The notes under the pieces were generated by a model. That model did no database searches and was not told the DNA's origin. It saw only the letters and a list, made by a program, of their open reading frames with translations. A stretch of 64,000 nt of DNA. Origin: an uncultured Bacteroidales bacterium. Its GTDB lineage: Bacteria > Bacteroidota > Bacteroidia > Bacteroidales > UBA932. Where the stretch lies: contig CAMQDS010000010.1 in the NCBI GenBank assembly GCA_946999645.1, positions 7,887 through 71,886 of the forward strand. The letters run 5' to 3'. The first letter of the stretch is position 1; every line of letters starts with the position of its first letter. A program made the position numbers and the translations under genes. Of the stretch, positions 18,187-27,995 are shown in pieces.

Positions 18187-19521
18187 ATGCACACTATAAA
18201 GGCAATCACAAATATTAAATCATATCTTGGAACGATATGCCTTTGCATTCTGATGTCTTGTTTACATCTCACATTACAGGCACAAGTTACACTTGATAAA
18301 TGCAAAGAATTGTCGAGAAAAAATTATCCCGCAATTAGGCAATTTTCATTGATTGAAAAAGCAAGAGAATATTCCTTGAAAAACGCAGCACTTTCATGGG
18401 TGCCGAAAGTAACAATAGGACTTGAAGGAACAATCCAAAACAATGTCCCTACTCTTCCTGATAAATTAAATCCTTTTCTAAAAATGGCAAATATTTCTTC
18501 AAATAAGATGCAAAAAGGTCAGTACAAAGGGTTTATAGATATTAGCCAGACAATATGGGATGGTGGAAAATCTAAAACAGACAGGGATATTGCAAGATTT
18601 GAAGCTTTAGAAAACAAGGCAGAAGTAGAAACCACCCTATATGAAGTAGAGAGTAAAATAGAAGAATTGTATTTTTCTATTTTATTAATTGACAATGGTA
18701 TTAAGCAGACTAATGGTCGTTTAGCGTTGCTTAATTCTAATTACGACAAAATTCTTTCCTATGTTAAAAATGGAATTGCAATGACAAGCGATGCAGATGC
18801 CATAGAAGCAGAAATACTTTCTGTCAAGCAAGGACTGTTGCAATTGAAATCATCACGATTATCCTACATACATATGTTAGGACTTTTCACTGGCAAAAAC
18901 CTGGAAAATGAAGAGTTTGAATTACCAAGTCTTCCATCAAGATTGAATTCAAATGATTGTAACAGACCTGAAATTGAATACTTTAATGCATGTATAAATA
19001 AATCAAATGCCCAAAGCAAATTATTAGACGTGGCAATTATGCCTAAAATAGGACTGTTTGCACAAACATTCTATGGCTATCCTGGATTTGACTATTTCAA
19101 TAGTATTATGAGCAAAGATTTATCTTTTAATGCCATTGCAGGAATACGTCTTGTGTGGGACATCAGCCCCTTTACTACAAGAAAAGTAAGAAAGGCAGAA
19201 ATAAGTACTGCTAAAGAAAAAATTATGATTCAAAAAGAGACTTTTCTTTTCAATATGAACCTACAATCAGAAAGCCAGAATATAGAAATAAGTAGACTTA
19301 AAAATTTACTTATTGATGATGATAAAATCATAGAATTGAGAACTAATATAAGGAAAGCTGAAGAATCAAAACTTCAAAACGGTATAATAGATATTACGGA
19401 TTTACTTGCAAAAATTACAGCCGAACATGATGCCGTAATGAATAAAAATAATCATGAAATAGAATTGCTTAGAGCCGCATACGCTCTTAAACATATAAAT
19501 AATACACATTCAAATGAATAA
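18187..19521 (+). CDS. TolC-family outer-membrane efflux protein
   Basis: This is the outer-membrane channel of a tripartite exporter, 444 residues. The ATG at 18187 is preferred over the in-frame TTG three bases earlier. After a signal peptide (CLHLTLQAQ) come two outer-membrane efflux repeats with long coiled helices. Typical motifs are TLDKCKELSRKNYPAIRQ at the start of the mature protein and the barrel strand GIRLVWDISPF in the second half. It is the first of six genes with tight spacing; its stop overlaps the next start by 8 bases. It presumably pairs with the HlyD-family adaptor next to it. Confidence 0.92.
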   Translation: MHTIKAITNIKSYLGTICLCILMSCLHLTLQAQVTLDKCKELSRKNYPAIRQFSLIEKAREYSLKNAALSWVPKVTIGLEGTIQNNVPTLPDKLNPFLKMANISSNKMQKGQYKGFIDISQTIWDGGKSKTDRDIARFEALENKAEVETTLYEVESKIEELYFSILLIDNGIKQTNGRLALLNSNYDKILSYVKNGIAMTSDADAIEAEILSVKQGLLQLKSSRLSYIHMLGLFTGKNLENEEFELPSLPSRLNSNDCNRPEIEYFNACINKSNAQSKLLDVAIMPKIGLFAQTFYGYPGFDYFNSIMSKDLSFNAIAGIRLVWDISPFTTRKVRKAEISTAKEKIMIQKETFLFNMNLQSESQNIEISRLKNLLIDDDKIIELRTNIRKAEESKLQNGIIDITDLLAKITAEHDAVMNKNNHEIELLRAAYALKHINNTHSNE

Positions 19522-20401
19522 GGTACTGATTTTAATAATTCCAGTTCTGCTTATTGCAGGATGTGGTTCAGATAAAGACTATTTTGCCGAGGGAACATTT
19601 GAAGCCACGGAAATAACTATATCTTCTGAAGAAAGCGGAAAAATAATAAGTTTAGACATTAATGAGGGAGATTTTATTAAGGCTGATAAAACAGTAGGAA
19701 TTATAGATACTGTTCAATTTCATTTAAAGAAACTGCAACTCGAACACCAACTGACTGCTACCATTAAAAGCAGACCCAATGTAGAAGCACAGCTATCTTC
19801 TCTCAATACAAGACTTGACAATTTAAAAAAGGAGAAAAAACGAATTGAGTACTTACTTAAAGATGGAGCTGCAACAACTAAACAATTAGATGATATAAAT
19901 GCATCAATAGATTTAACTAAAAGCAATATATCTACATTAAAATCAACTCTTGACAATACGATCTCGTCAATTGATGCCAACTCTGAGTCAATTAGAACAG
20001 GTATTGAACAAGTAGAAGATTGTATCAAAAAGTGTCATATCAAATCTCCTATTACTGGGACAATTCTTACTAAATATGCTCTTCAAGGTGAATTGGCTAT
20101 TATGGGAAGACCTCTTTTTAAAATAGCAGATTTAGACAATATGTTCTTGAGGGCTTATTTTACATCATCTCAACTTGCAAATATAAAAATCGGTCAGAAA
20201 GTCAAAGTTATTGCAGATTTCGGAGGTGAAAACCATTATGAATATCCTGGGACTATTTCATGGATTTCTGAGGAATGTGAATTTACCCCAAAATCAATTC
20301 AAACAAAAGATTCTCGTTCTAATTTAGTATATGCTGTTAAGATAAAAGTCAAAAATGATGGAAGAATTAAAATAGGGTTTTCAGGTAAAGTAGTGCTGTA
20401 A
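19514..20401 (+). CDS. HlyD/YhiI-family membrane fusion (periplasmic adaptor) protein
   Basis: This 295-residue adaptor links the inner-membrane ABC transporter to the TolC channel. The N-terminus is a lipoprotein signal (LILIIPVLLIAGCGS). The lipoyl half-motif GKIISLDINEGDFIKADKTVGIID is followed by a coiled-coil hairpin at residues ~75-165. The return half-motif CHIKSPITGTILTKYALQGELAIMGRPLFKIAD and a beta-barrel domain follow. It overlaps the TolC gene by 8 bases and ends directly before the first ATPase gene. The lipid anchor instead of a transmembrane helix is a normal variation. Confidence 0.93.
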   Translation: MNKVLILIIPVLLIAGCGSDKDYFAEGTFEATEITISSEESGKIISLDINEGDFIKADKTVGIIDTVQFHLKKLQLEHQLTATIKSRPNVEAQLSSLNTRLDNLKKEKKRIEYLLKDGAATTKQLDDINASIDLTKSNISTLKSTLDNTISSIDANSESIRTGIEQVEDCIKKCHIKSPITGTILTKYALQGELAIMGRPLFKIADLDNMFLRAYFTSSQLANIKIGQKVKVIADFGGENHYEYPGTISWISEECEFTPKSIQTKDSRSNLVYAVKIKVKNDGRIKIGFSGKVVL

Positions 20402-21328
20402 ATGATAAATGAAAATTCCATATCTGTAAGCAATCTTACAAAAATGTATGGCAAAACCATGGCTGTCAATAATGTTTCTTTTGAGGCAGGTTATGGAGAA
20501 ATATTCGGTTTAATCGGTCCTGATGGAGCAGGAAAAACAACGATATTCAAAATTCTTTCTACTTTGCTTTCCCCGAAGGAAGGAAAAGTCTTAGTCGCTG
20601 GTTATGATGTTGTTAAGGAATACAAAACCATCCGAAATATCATAGGATATATGCCTGGAAAGTCATCACTTTATGGAGATTTAACCATTACAGAACATCT
20701 TGAATTTTTTGCTTCTCTTTTTAAATCAGATTTAAATGAAAGTTATTCTCTAATTGAACCTATATACAAACAATTAGAGCCTTTTAAGAACAGGCAAGCA
20801 GGGAAACTGTCAGGGGGAATGAAGCAAAAATTGGCTCTTTGTTGCGCACTTATTCATAGACCTAAAATACTATTCTTGGATGAACCCACAACTGGAGTTG
20901 ATGCAGTATCCAGAAAAGAGTTCTGGGACTTACTAAAAAACTTTAAAGATAAGGGACTTTCCATAATGGTATCTACTCCTTATATGGATGAAGCAGGCAA
21001 ATGCGATCGTATAGGATTAATTCACAATGGATCTATTTTGGATATAGACACTCCAGAAGGAATTAAGAAACACTATACAGAAACTCTATATGCTATTAAA
21101 TGTGATAAAATGTATGAGGCACTCAAAGCCGCAAGGGAATGCAGCAATGTAAAAGTTTGTTACATCTCTGGTAATAATCACCATATTGTAGCAAACGATA
21201 ATTTCAGCCCTGAAATCTTTATCAAAGAAATGGAAAATAAAGGATTGAGTAATATTAAGATAGACCGTATCTCTGCAGATATAGAAGATGTATTCATAAA
21301 TCTAATGGGAGGAAAATCTAATGCTTGA
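20402..21328 (+). CDS. ABC exporter ATPase (first of two)
   Basis: This 308-residue ATPase of the ABC-2/YbhF-like group has Walker A GPDGAGKTT near residue 38-46, signature LSGGMKQKLAL near 137, and Walker B ILFLDEPTTGVDAVS. The usual switch His is replaced in VSTPYMDEAGKC, where Pro stands at the H-loop position of the expected TTHYMDEAE pattern. The two ATPases of this operon correspond to the two fused halves of RbbA-type exporters, and in such pairs the N-half often lacks the H-loop His. The C-terminal ~80 residues form an extra regulatory domain. It overlaps the next gene by 8 bases. Confidence 0.92.
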   Translation: MINENSISVSNLTKMYGKTMAVNNVSFEAGYGEIFGLIGPDGAGKTTIFKILSTLLSPKEGKVLVAGYDVVKEYKTIRNIIGYMPGKSSLYGDLTITEHLEFFASLFKSDLNESYSLIEPIYKQLEPFKNRQAGKLSGGMKQKLALCCALIHRPKILFLDEPTTGVDAVSRKEFWDLLKNFKDKGLSIMVSTPYMDEAGKCDRIGLIHNGSILDIDTPEGIKKHYTETLYAIKCDKMYEALKAARECSNVKVCYISGNNHHIVANDNFSPEIFIKEMENKGLSNIKIDRISADIEDVFINLMGGKSNA

Positions 21329-22067
21329 AAGTAGTAATATTATTTCAGTTAAAAATCTGACTAAACGTTTTGGAAATTTTACTGCTGTAGATAATATTTC
21401 TTTCGATGTAAAAAAAGGTGAGATTTTTGGTTTTCTTGGAGCAAACGGGGCTGGTAAGACTACAGCAATGAGAATGCTTTGTGGGTTAAGTTTCCCTACT
21501 TCTGGAGAAGGTACTGTGGCAGGATTTGATATAAATCATGATGGAGAATTGATCAAACGACATATAGGCTATATGTGTCAGAAATTTTCACTCTACGATG
21601 ATCTTACTGTAAGAGAAAATATGCAATTATATGGTGGAATTTACCGCCTTAAAAAGCAAGTTCTGAATGAGAGGATTGAAAGCATACTAAAGCGTTTGGA
21701 TTTCGCAACTATCGGAAATACTTTAGTAGGGTCAATTCCTACTGGATGGAAACAGAAACTTGCATTTTCTGTGTCTACTATACATTCACCAGAAATAGTA
21801 TTTCTTGATGAACCAACAGGAGGCGTTGATCCAGTTACTCGCAGACAATTTTGGGAAATGATTTATGGGGCAGCGGCAGAAGGTATGACAGTATTTGTGA
21901 CCACTCACTATATGGATGAGGCTGAATATTGTTCAAGAGTTTCAATAATGGTAAACGGAAAGATAACGGCTATTGGTACGCCGTCAGAACTTAAGAAAAA
22001 ATTTAATGCCCATTCTATGGATAAAGTGTTCCGAATGCTGGCAGGAAATTCAAATAGAGGAGAATAA
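21321..22067 (+). CDS. ABC exporter ATPase (second of two)
   Basis: This is a 248-residue ATPase. Walker A is GANGAGKTT, Walker B is IVFLDEPTGGVDP, and the H-loop FVTTHYMDEAEYC is intact. The signature is altered to SIPTGWKQKLAFS in place of LSGGQ, a variation also known in YbhF/RbbA-type ATPases. It is therefore complementary to the first ATPase, which keeps the signature but lacks the H-loop His. A heterodimer with one good and one degenerate site is likely. It starts inside the end of the previous gene and is followed one base later by the first permease. Confidence 0.92.
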   Translation: MLESSNIISVKNLTKRFGNFTAVDNISFDVKKGEIFGFLGANGAGKTTAMRMLCGLSFPTSGEGTVAGFDINHDGELIKRHIGYMCQKFSLYDDLTVRENMQLYGGIYRLKKQVLNERIESILKRLDFATIGNTLVGSIPTGWKQKLAFSVSTIHSPEIVFLDEPTGGVDPVTRRQFWEMIYGAAAEGMTVFVTTHYMDEAEYCSRVSIMVNGKITAIGTPSELKKKFNAHSMDKVFRMLAGNSNRGE

Positions 22068-22068
22068 T

Positions 22069-23160
22069 ATGACTACTGAACTTATTGCCTTCATAAAAAA
22101 AGAGACCTGGCACATAATAAGGGACAAAAGGACAGTTATGATAATGTTAATACTGCCTATTATTATGATGATTCTTTTTGGTTTTGCAATAAGAACAGAT
22201 GTGGATAATGTAAAAATTGCCGTCATCATACCTCATAATTCTGAGATGATACGCAGACAAATCGCAAAACTTGAAAGTAATCCACATTTTATAATTATAG
22301 GAAGTACATCTCATAGAAATATAGATGAAGTTTTCAGAAAAGGAGAAGCTGATGCAATAATTGAATTCGCCAAAGACTATGACAGAATAATGAGTGATGA
22401 TAACGTTACAAATAAGTCTTCTGCCGTTCAGTTCATAGTCGATGCTTCCAATTCCAATACTGCAATGACGATTGCTTCATACTTGAATGAAGCATTTTTA
22501 AAAGGAGAGATGGCAGCACAAAAGCCTGTTGTAAATATGCTGTACAATCCAGAAATGAAGAGTGCATATAATTTTGTTCCAGGCATAATGGGATTGATAT
22601 TCATCTTGATTTGTACAATGATGACTTCTGTTTCTATTGTAAGAGAAAAAGAAACTGGAACAATGGAGGTAATCTTAATTTCCCCTGTCAAGACAGTCAA
22701 TATCATAGCGGCAAAGATGATTCCTTATTTCCTGTTATCATGTATCAACCTTGCAACTATCTTGATTATAGCAAAATTCATGTTAGGTGTTCCCCTATCA
22801 GGCAATCTTACTGGTATCATATTCCTGTCTTTACTCTACATTGTTCTATCCTTGACTTTAGGTATACTTATATCCTTGATAACCACAAAACAAAGTATTG
22901 CTCTTATTGTTTCAGGTATGCTGATGATGATGCCATGTATGATATTATCCGGAATGTTATTTCCTCTGGAGAATATTCCTTGGTTTCTTAAATGGCTTTC
23001 ATATATAATACCGGCAAGATGGTATATAGATGCAATGAAAAAACTGATGATTGAAGGGACCACATTCAGTGCCGTTCTAATACATACTATAATAATGTCA
23101 TGTATGATAATAATAAATGTAACGGCTTCCCTACTGACATTCAAAGATAAATTAGATTGA
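22069..23160 (+). CDS. ABC-2 type permease (YbhS/YbhR-like, first of two)
   Basis: This is an inner-membrane subunit of 363 residues. I start it at the ATG of MTTELIAFIKKETWHIIRDKR, preceded by AGAGGAGA. Longer in-frame starts would overlap the ATPase gene by ~95 bases. One N-terminal helix is followed by a large periplasmic domain (residues ~45-170) and five C-terminal helices. Typical ABC-2 motifs are REKETGTMEVILISPVKTVNIIAAKMIPYF and PARWYIDAMKKLMIEG. It works with the second permease as a heterodimer. The substrate is unknown; drugs or bile-type compounds are possible for this family. Confidence 0.92.
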   Translation: MTTELIAFIKKETWHIIRDKRTVMIMLILPIIMMILFGFAIRTDVDNVKIAVIIPHNSEMIRRQIAKLESNPHFIIIGSTSHRNIDEVFRKGEADAIIEFAKDYDRIMSDDNVTNKSSAVQFIVDASNSNTAMTIASYLNEAFLKGEMAAQKPVVNMLYNPEMKSAYNFVPGIMGLIFILICTMMTSVSIVREKETGTMEVILISPVKTVNIIAAKMIPYFLLSCINLATILIIAKFMLGVPLSGNLTGIIFLSLLYIVLSLTLGILISLITTKQSIALIVSGMLMMMPCMILSGMLFPLENIPWFLKWLSYIIPARWYIDAMKKLMIEGTTFSAVLIHTIIMSCMIIINVTASLLTFKDKLD

Positions 23161-23161
23161 T

Positions 23162-24265
23162 ATGAGCATTCTTGGAGTACTTTTAAGAAAAGAATTTCTG
23201 CAATTCGGAAGAAACAAGTTTTTTCCACGAATGGTCTTAATCTTCCCTATATTGATAATGCTGCTACTTCCATGGGTTACAACTATGGATATAAAGCACA
23301 TAAATGTAGGATTGGTAGATAAGGACAATTCTACTTTATCACATAGAATTATTTCTAAATTATCCCATTCGGAATATTTTACATTATCAGGTATATATAA
23401 CAGTTATAATGAGGCTTTTAGGATACTCGAAACTGGGAAAACCGATATAATTCTTGAAATTCCATCCGGATATGAGAAATCAATTATAAGCGGCACGCCT
23501 AAACGTACCTGTATTTCAGCAAATTCTGTTAATGCTACAAAAGGTAGTTTTGGGGCACAGTATCTCAGTAGGATAGTAATTAACAGCGGAAAAGATTTTA
23601 TTACCGCATCAGGTATGAACGTCCCCTCTAACCTTACGACTACATTTTTTTTGTATAATCCATATATGGAATACAGAAATATAATGATACCAGCATTTTT
23701 TGTAATTCTGATGATACTGATTTGCGGATTTTTACCAGGACTTAATATTATAAATGAAAAGGAAACTGGAACAATAGAGCAGATAAATGTAACACCTGTC
23801 AATTCGTTTACATTCATAATGGCTAAAATAATTCCATATTGGATAATAGGATTTTTCGTCTTAACGCTGTCAATTATTATAGCCTGGCTTATCTATGGAT
23901 TATTACCTATAGGCTCCTTAATTGATATATATTTTTCTTCAGCTCTGTTTTTGTTTTTCATATCTGGCTTTGGAGTAATTTGTGCAAATATATCTTCAAC
24001 CATGCTTCAAGGTATGCTCATAATGTTTTTCTTCATTATGGTAAACCTGCTTATGAGTGGACTTCTAACGCCTGTCTCTTCAATGCCTCGATGGGCACAA
24101 TACATAGCGGCTATTCTTCCTCCCAAATATTTTATTGAAATAATGAGAGGAATCTACCTTAAAGGAGCAACTCTTACTGATATGTGGCAGAGTTATACAG
24201 CCTTAGGTGTCTTTGCAATAATTACAGATATAATAGCCGCCCTTACATACCGAAAAAGAATATAA
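23162..24265 (+). CDS. ABC-2 type permease (second of two)
   Basis: This 367-residue permease has the same layout as the gene before it. An N-terminal helix (FPRMVLIFPILIMLLLPWV) is followed by a periplasmic domain and five helices, with NEKETGTIEQINVTPVNSFTFIMAKIIPYW and PPKYFIEIMRGIYLKG. It starts one base after the stop of the first permease and ends the six-gene efflux operon. Within the operon the order channel, adaptor, two ATPases, two permeases gives every component needed for a complete tripartite ABC exporter. Confidence 0.92.
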   Translation: MSILGVLLRKEFLQFGRNKFFPRMVLIFPILIMLLLPWVTTMDIKHINVGLVDKDNSTLSHRIISKLSHSEYFTLSGIYNSYNEAFRILETGKTDIILEIPSGYEKSIISGTPKRTCISANSVNATKGSFGAQYLSRIVINSGKDFITASGMNVPSNLTTTFFLYNPYMEYRNIMIPAFFVILMILICGFLPGLNIINEKETGTIEQINVTPVNSFTFIMAKIIPYWIIGFFVLTLSIIIAWLIYGLLPIGSLIDIYFSSALFLFFISGFGVICANISSTMLQGMLIMFFFIMVNLLMSGLLTPVSSMPRWAQYIAAILPPKYFIEIMRGIYLKGATLTDMWQSYTALGVFAIITDIIAALTYRKRI

Positions 24266-24315
24266 TTACTACCTTTTAAAGGTATCCAAAATCCCTTTTT
24301 GCAATGTTTTAAAAA

Positions 24316-24345
24316 TTGCGGATTACTTGCAAATTTGTATCTTTG
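24316..24345 (+). promoter_or_regulatory. Bacteroidota-type promoter for the CobW-family GTPase gene
   Basis: TTG (24316-24318), a 19-base spacer and TATCTTTG (24338-24345) match the consensus. The start codon follows 27 bases later. Confidence 0.65.
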
Positions 24346-24371
24346 TAAGATTTTAATCATATATATGAAGT

Positions 24372-25550
24372 ATGTTCAGTCAGAATAATAAAACTATACC
24401 TGTACTTCTTCTTACAGGTTATCTTGGAAGCGGAAAAACCACTTTGGTAAATAGAATATTGTCAAATAAAAGAGGAATCAAGTTTGCGGTAATAGTAAAT
24501 GACATAGGAGAGGTTAATATTGATGCAGATCTAATAGAAAAAGGTGGTGTTGTAGGCAAAAAAGATGATAGTCTTCTTGCCCTTCAGAACGGATGTATAT
24601 GCTGCACTCTTAAGGCTGATTTAATTGAACAACTAAAAGAAATTACTGCACAAAATCGTTTTGATTACATAGTAATTGAAGCCAGTGGTATATGTGAGCC
24701 TGAACCAATCGCTCAGACTATTTGTTCAATACCAATGCTTGAACCTCAGTATTCAGAAAGAACTTTTCCTCGACTCGACTGCATAGTAACGGTAGTAGAT
24801 GCGCTGAGAATGCAAAGTGAATTTAATTGTGGTGATACCCTGCCACTACGCAATTTCGATGAAGAGGACCTGGAAAATCTTGTAATCCAACAAATAGAAT
24901 TCTGCAATATTATAATTCTCAATAAAGCATCTGAAGTAAAACCAGAAGAATTGGCAAGGATAAAAACAATAGTACATACCTTGCAACCTAAGGCAGAAAT
25001 ACTTACAAGTGATTTTGGAGATGTGGACTTAGATAAGTTGCTGAATACTGGACTATTCAATTTCGACAAAACTGCAACATCAGCAGCGTGGATTTCCGAA
25101 ATAGAGGGACACCATGAAGAAGAAAATGAAGAGGAACATCACCACGAACATCACCACGAACATGAAGGCGGTGAAGTGGAAGAATATGGTATAGGCACCT
25201 TTGTATACTACAGACGTCCTGCCTTTGATATCAATAAGTTCGATGCATTTGTGGCTAAAAGATGGCCTAAAAATGTCATACGAGCAAAAGGTATATGCTA
25301 CTTCAATGATGAAAAGAACAAGTGTTATCTATTTGAGCAGGCAGGTATTCAAAAAACAATAAAAGATGCAGGTCTATGGTTCGCTAATCTTCCACAGTGG
25401 CAGTTAGAAGAAATGATGGCAAAAGACAGTAATCTAAAAAGAGATTGGGATGATAAATATGGAGACAGAATGATTAAAATTGTCTTCATAGGTCAGCATC
25501 TTGATAAAGAAAAACTTTCAAAAGAACTTGATAATTGTCTTGAATCATAA
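24372..25550 (+). CDS. CobW/COG0523-family metal-chaperone GTPase
   Basis: This is a cytoplasmic G3E GTPase of 392 residues that delivers a metal, most often zinc, to client proteins. Walker A is GYLGSGKTT (16-24). The metal-binding CxCC motif is GCICC (74-78), and the guanine-specificity motif appears as ILNKASE near residue 179. A strongly His/Glu-rich loop (about residues 247-267) probably binds metal and is common in this family. The C-terminal CobW-C domain ends with KIVFIGQHLDKEKL. Family members are often induced by zinc shortage. The nearby TonB receptor and DUF4625 genes at 31-34 kb would suit a metal theme, but no Zur site was identified. Confidence 0.92.
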   Translation: MFSQNNKTIPVLLLTGYLGSGKTTLVNRILSNKRGIKFAVIVNDIGEVNIDADLIEKGGVVGKKDDSLLALQNGCICCTLKADLIEQLKEITAQNRFDYIVIEASGICEPEPIAQTICSIPMLEPQYSERTFPRLDCIVTVVDALRMQSEFNCGDTLPLRNFDEEDLENLVIQQIEFCNIIILNKASEVKPEELARIKTIVHTLQPKAEILTSDFGDVDLDKLLNTGLFNFDKTATSAAWISEIEGHHEEENEEEHHHEHHHEHEGGEVEEYGIGTFVYYRRPAFDINKFDAFVAKRWPKNVIRAKGICYFNDEKNKCYLFEQAGIQKTIKDAGLWFANLPQWQLEEMMAKDSNLKRDWDDKYGDRMIKIVFIGQHLDKEKLSKELDNCLES

Positions 25551-25579
25551 ATAGTCTCCCATTTTTAATATATATTGTA

Positions 25580-25587
25580 TATCTTTG
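25580..25587 (+). promoter_or_regulatory. -7 box upstream of the barrel-like gene and pot operon
   Basis: TATCTTTG matches TAnnTTTG and lies 36 bases before the start codon at 25624. No clear -33 TTG is present. It may drive the barrel-like gene together with potABCD. Confidence 0.5.
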
Positions 25588-25623
25588 CAAAATTATTAAT
25601 TAAGTGAACCTTTATGCGTACAA

Positions 25624-26580
25624 ATGAAGAGAGTGATTGTTTTGACAGTTTCCATTCTGTACTGCTTCCTTGTATACTCTCAAGAGGCTGACAATTATGA
25701 TAAGAGTGCCGTAGTTTCCATAATTACGAGACTTGATTGCAATCCTCATATCAAGCCCACTCTCTATTCCTCATTTGAAGGAAATATTTCACGCAATTTA
25801 TCACTTTATATATGCAACCATTGGTTATCCGATGCTCCTGCTGAATTATATAGAAATACCCTGCATAGTGATAATCTAAATTGGGTAGATTTTGCCAATA
25901 TAACATATCACATTAATCGCTTTTACGTAAAGGCAGGTAAAGATATGATACCTGCCACAGGATTAGAAAATGATGAGAATGATTATGATGCTCATTCCGA
26001 AATGTTATCATCATTTTGGAATTACTCGAATTCTTATCAATGGGGATTAAGTGCAGGATATACTTCACAAAACAAGAAAAACTCATTTAGTATCCAAATT
26101 TCTGCTTCTCCTTTCGGTATCCACCCCTTCACAAGCGGTCTTTACTGCTATAGCGGTGAGTGGAGAGGAAGTTATGGTGTATTTAGAACAATATGGAGTG
26201 CAAACGCAATAGAGACACAAAAAGGTCAATTCCAATATGTAGTAACACTTGGACAAGAAGTTTCAATTAGAAATTTCAAATTAGGAATCGACTATATGAA
26301 TAAAGTAGGAGATGAAGAGAATATAATTTCAGATGGAACTTCAATAATTGTAAGGAATTCTTATGTATCTGATAATAAGAAATTTGAAGCAAAATTAAAC
26401 ATCGGAATGGATAAACATGCAAAACTCAAACCTACATTCTTGTGCGGAATTGCTTTACACTGGTTTCCATTTAACAATAAATCTCTAAGATTGCATGTAG
26501 TAACAGGTTATAATACTAAAACTAAAATTATAGGGCATACTATAGGAGCAATCTACTATTTCAATTTAAAAGTATTTTAG
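25624..26580 (+). CDS. Predicted outer-membrane beta-barrel protein of unknown function
   Basis: This 318-residue protein begins with a signal peptide (MKRVIVLTVSILYCFLVYSQEA). The rest alternates polar and aromatic residues in strands typical of a small porin-like barrel, and ends in a hydrophobic strand with C-terminal Phe (AIYYFNLKVF). I do not recognise the family; it resembles phosphate-selective porin-like proteins in texture only. It is followed 17 bases later by potA and shares the upstream promoter, so it may be the outer-membrane route for the substrate of the pot transporter. That role is inference from position. Confidence 0.65.
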   Translation: MKRVIVLTVSILYCFLVYSQEADNYDKSAVVSIITRLDCNPHIKPTLYSSFEGNISRNLSLYICNHWLSDAPAELYRNTLHSDNLNWVDFANITYHINRFYVKAGKDMIPATGLENDENDYDAHSEMLSSFWNYSNSYQWGLSAGYTSQNKKNSFSIQISASPFGIHPFTSGLYCYSGEWRGSYGVFRTIWSANAIETQKGQFQYVVTLGQEVSIRNFKLGIDYMNKVGDEENIISDGTSIIVRNSYVSDNKKFEAKLNIGMDKHAKLKPTFLCGIALHWFPFNNKSLRLHVVTGYNTKTKIIGHTIGAIYYFNLKVF

Positions 26581-26597
26581 ATTTCAGATATAAGACA

Positions 26598-27995
26598 ATG
26601 GATAATAAAAAAGAGCTGATCATCGATATTGAAAATGTATCAAAATCATTTGCAGGTCAAAAAGTTTTAAATAATATCAGCCTGCACATAAAGAAGGGTG
26701 AATTTGTAACTTTTTTAGGTCCATCCGGATGTGGGAAAACTACTATGTTGCGTATAATAGCAGGATTCTTGCAACCTGATGAAGGCTCCATAATAATGGA
26801 GGGGAAGGAAATTTCCGATACTCCACCATATCTGCGTCCTCTTAATACGGTGTTCCAAAGATATGCACTGTTTCCTCACCTTGATGTTTATGACAATGTT
26901 GCTTTTGGTCTTAAATTGATTAATACACCTGAAAATGAAATAGAAAAAAGAGTTAAGCGTGTGCTGCGTATAGTTGGTATGGCTGACTATGAAGACAGAG
27001 ATGTTGAGTCACTTTCCGGTGGTCAACAACAAAGAGTAGCCATTGCCCGTGCTATCATAAACAGGCCAAAGGTTCTGCTCTTAGATGAACCGCTGGCTGC
27101 ATTGGACCTTAAAATGCGTAAGGATATGCAGATAGAGCTGAAAGAGATGCATGCAAAACTTGGAATAACTTTTATCTATGTTACTCATGACCAAGAAGAA
27201 GCCCTTACTCTGAGTGATACGGTTGTGGTTATGAATGAGGGGCAAATTCAGCAAATAGGATCTCCAAAAGACATTTACAATGAACCAGTTAATTCATTTG
27301 TAGCTGATTTTATAGGAGAAAGTAACATATTGAACGGACAAATGATAAAAGATCATTCAGTGTCATTTATAGGTAAAAAATTCCAGTGTATAGATGCAGG
27401 TTTTGGAGAAAATGTGCCAGTGGATGTTGTAATCCGTCCTGAAGATATACATATATCGAATAACAATATTGAAGAAATGCAATTTAGAGGTACAGTTACC
27501 TCATGCACATTCAAAGGCGTTCATTATGAAATGTACGTCAATACAGATAACGGATTTGAACTACAGATACAGAATTATTTTGCATTTGAAGAAGGTACTG
27601 AGGTTGGAATGTCTATTAGGCCTGAGGATATTCAGGTAATGAAAAAGGAAAGAAATTGCAATACTTTCAGCGGGGTTATGGAAGCAACAGACAAGGTCAG
27701 CATAATAGGAGGTACTTTTTCTTGCAGGAATATAAATTCTCCTATTGGTAAAAAAGTAACCGTAACAGTAGACTTTGACAAAGTGGAACTTTTAGATGAG
27801 CCAGAAAACGGTATTTTGGAGGGCGAAGTGCATTTTATCCTTTATAAAGGAAATCACTACCATCTTACAATTAGAACAACAGAAGGTTTTGATATATATG
27901 TTGATACAAATGATGTATGGGATAAAGGAGATAAGGTTGGTATCAATATAGCTTCTAAAAATCTCAATATAAGGGAAGAAGATGAAAATAATTAA
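26598..27995 (+). CDS. potA: Spermidine/putrescine ABC transporter ATPase
   Basis: This ATPase powers polyamine import. It has Walker A GPSGCGKTT, signature LSGGQQQRVAIARAI, Walker B VLLLDEPLAALD and the H-loop FIYVTHDQEEALTLSD. At 465 residues it is about 90-110 longer than enterobacterial PotA. The additional part repeats the C-terminal TOBE-type beta domain: VVIRPEDIHIS at ~280 and MSIRPEDIQVM at ~340 mark two copies, with a further beta segment after them. It overlaps potB by 14 bases, and the four pot genes form a single operon. Confidence 0.95.
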   Translation: MDNKKELIIDIENVSKSFAGQKVLNNISLHIKKGEFVTFLGPSGCGKTTMLRIIAGFLQPDEGSIIMEGKEISDTPPYLRPLNTVFQRYALFPHLDVYDNVAFGLKLINTPENEIEKRVKRVLRIVGMADYEDRDVESLSGGQQQRVAIARAIINRPKVLLLDEPLAALDLKMRKDMQIELKEMHAKLGITFIYVTHDQEEALTLSDTVVVMNEGQIQQIGSPKDIYNEPVNSFVADFIGESNILNGQMIKDHSVSFIGKKFQCIDAGFGENVPVDVVIRPEDIHISNNNIEEMQFRGTVTSCTFKGVHYEMYVNTDNGFELQIQNYFAFEEGTEVGMSIRPEDIQVMKKERNCNTFSGVMEATDKVSIIGGTFSCRNINSPIGKKVTVTVDFDKVELLDEPENGILEGEVHFILYKGNHYHLTIRTTEGFDIYVDTNDVWDKGDKVGINIASKNLNIREEDENN

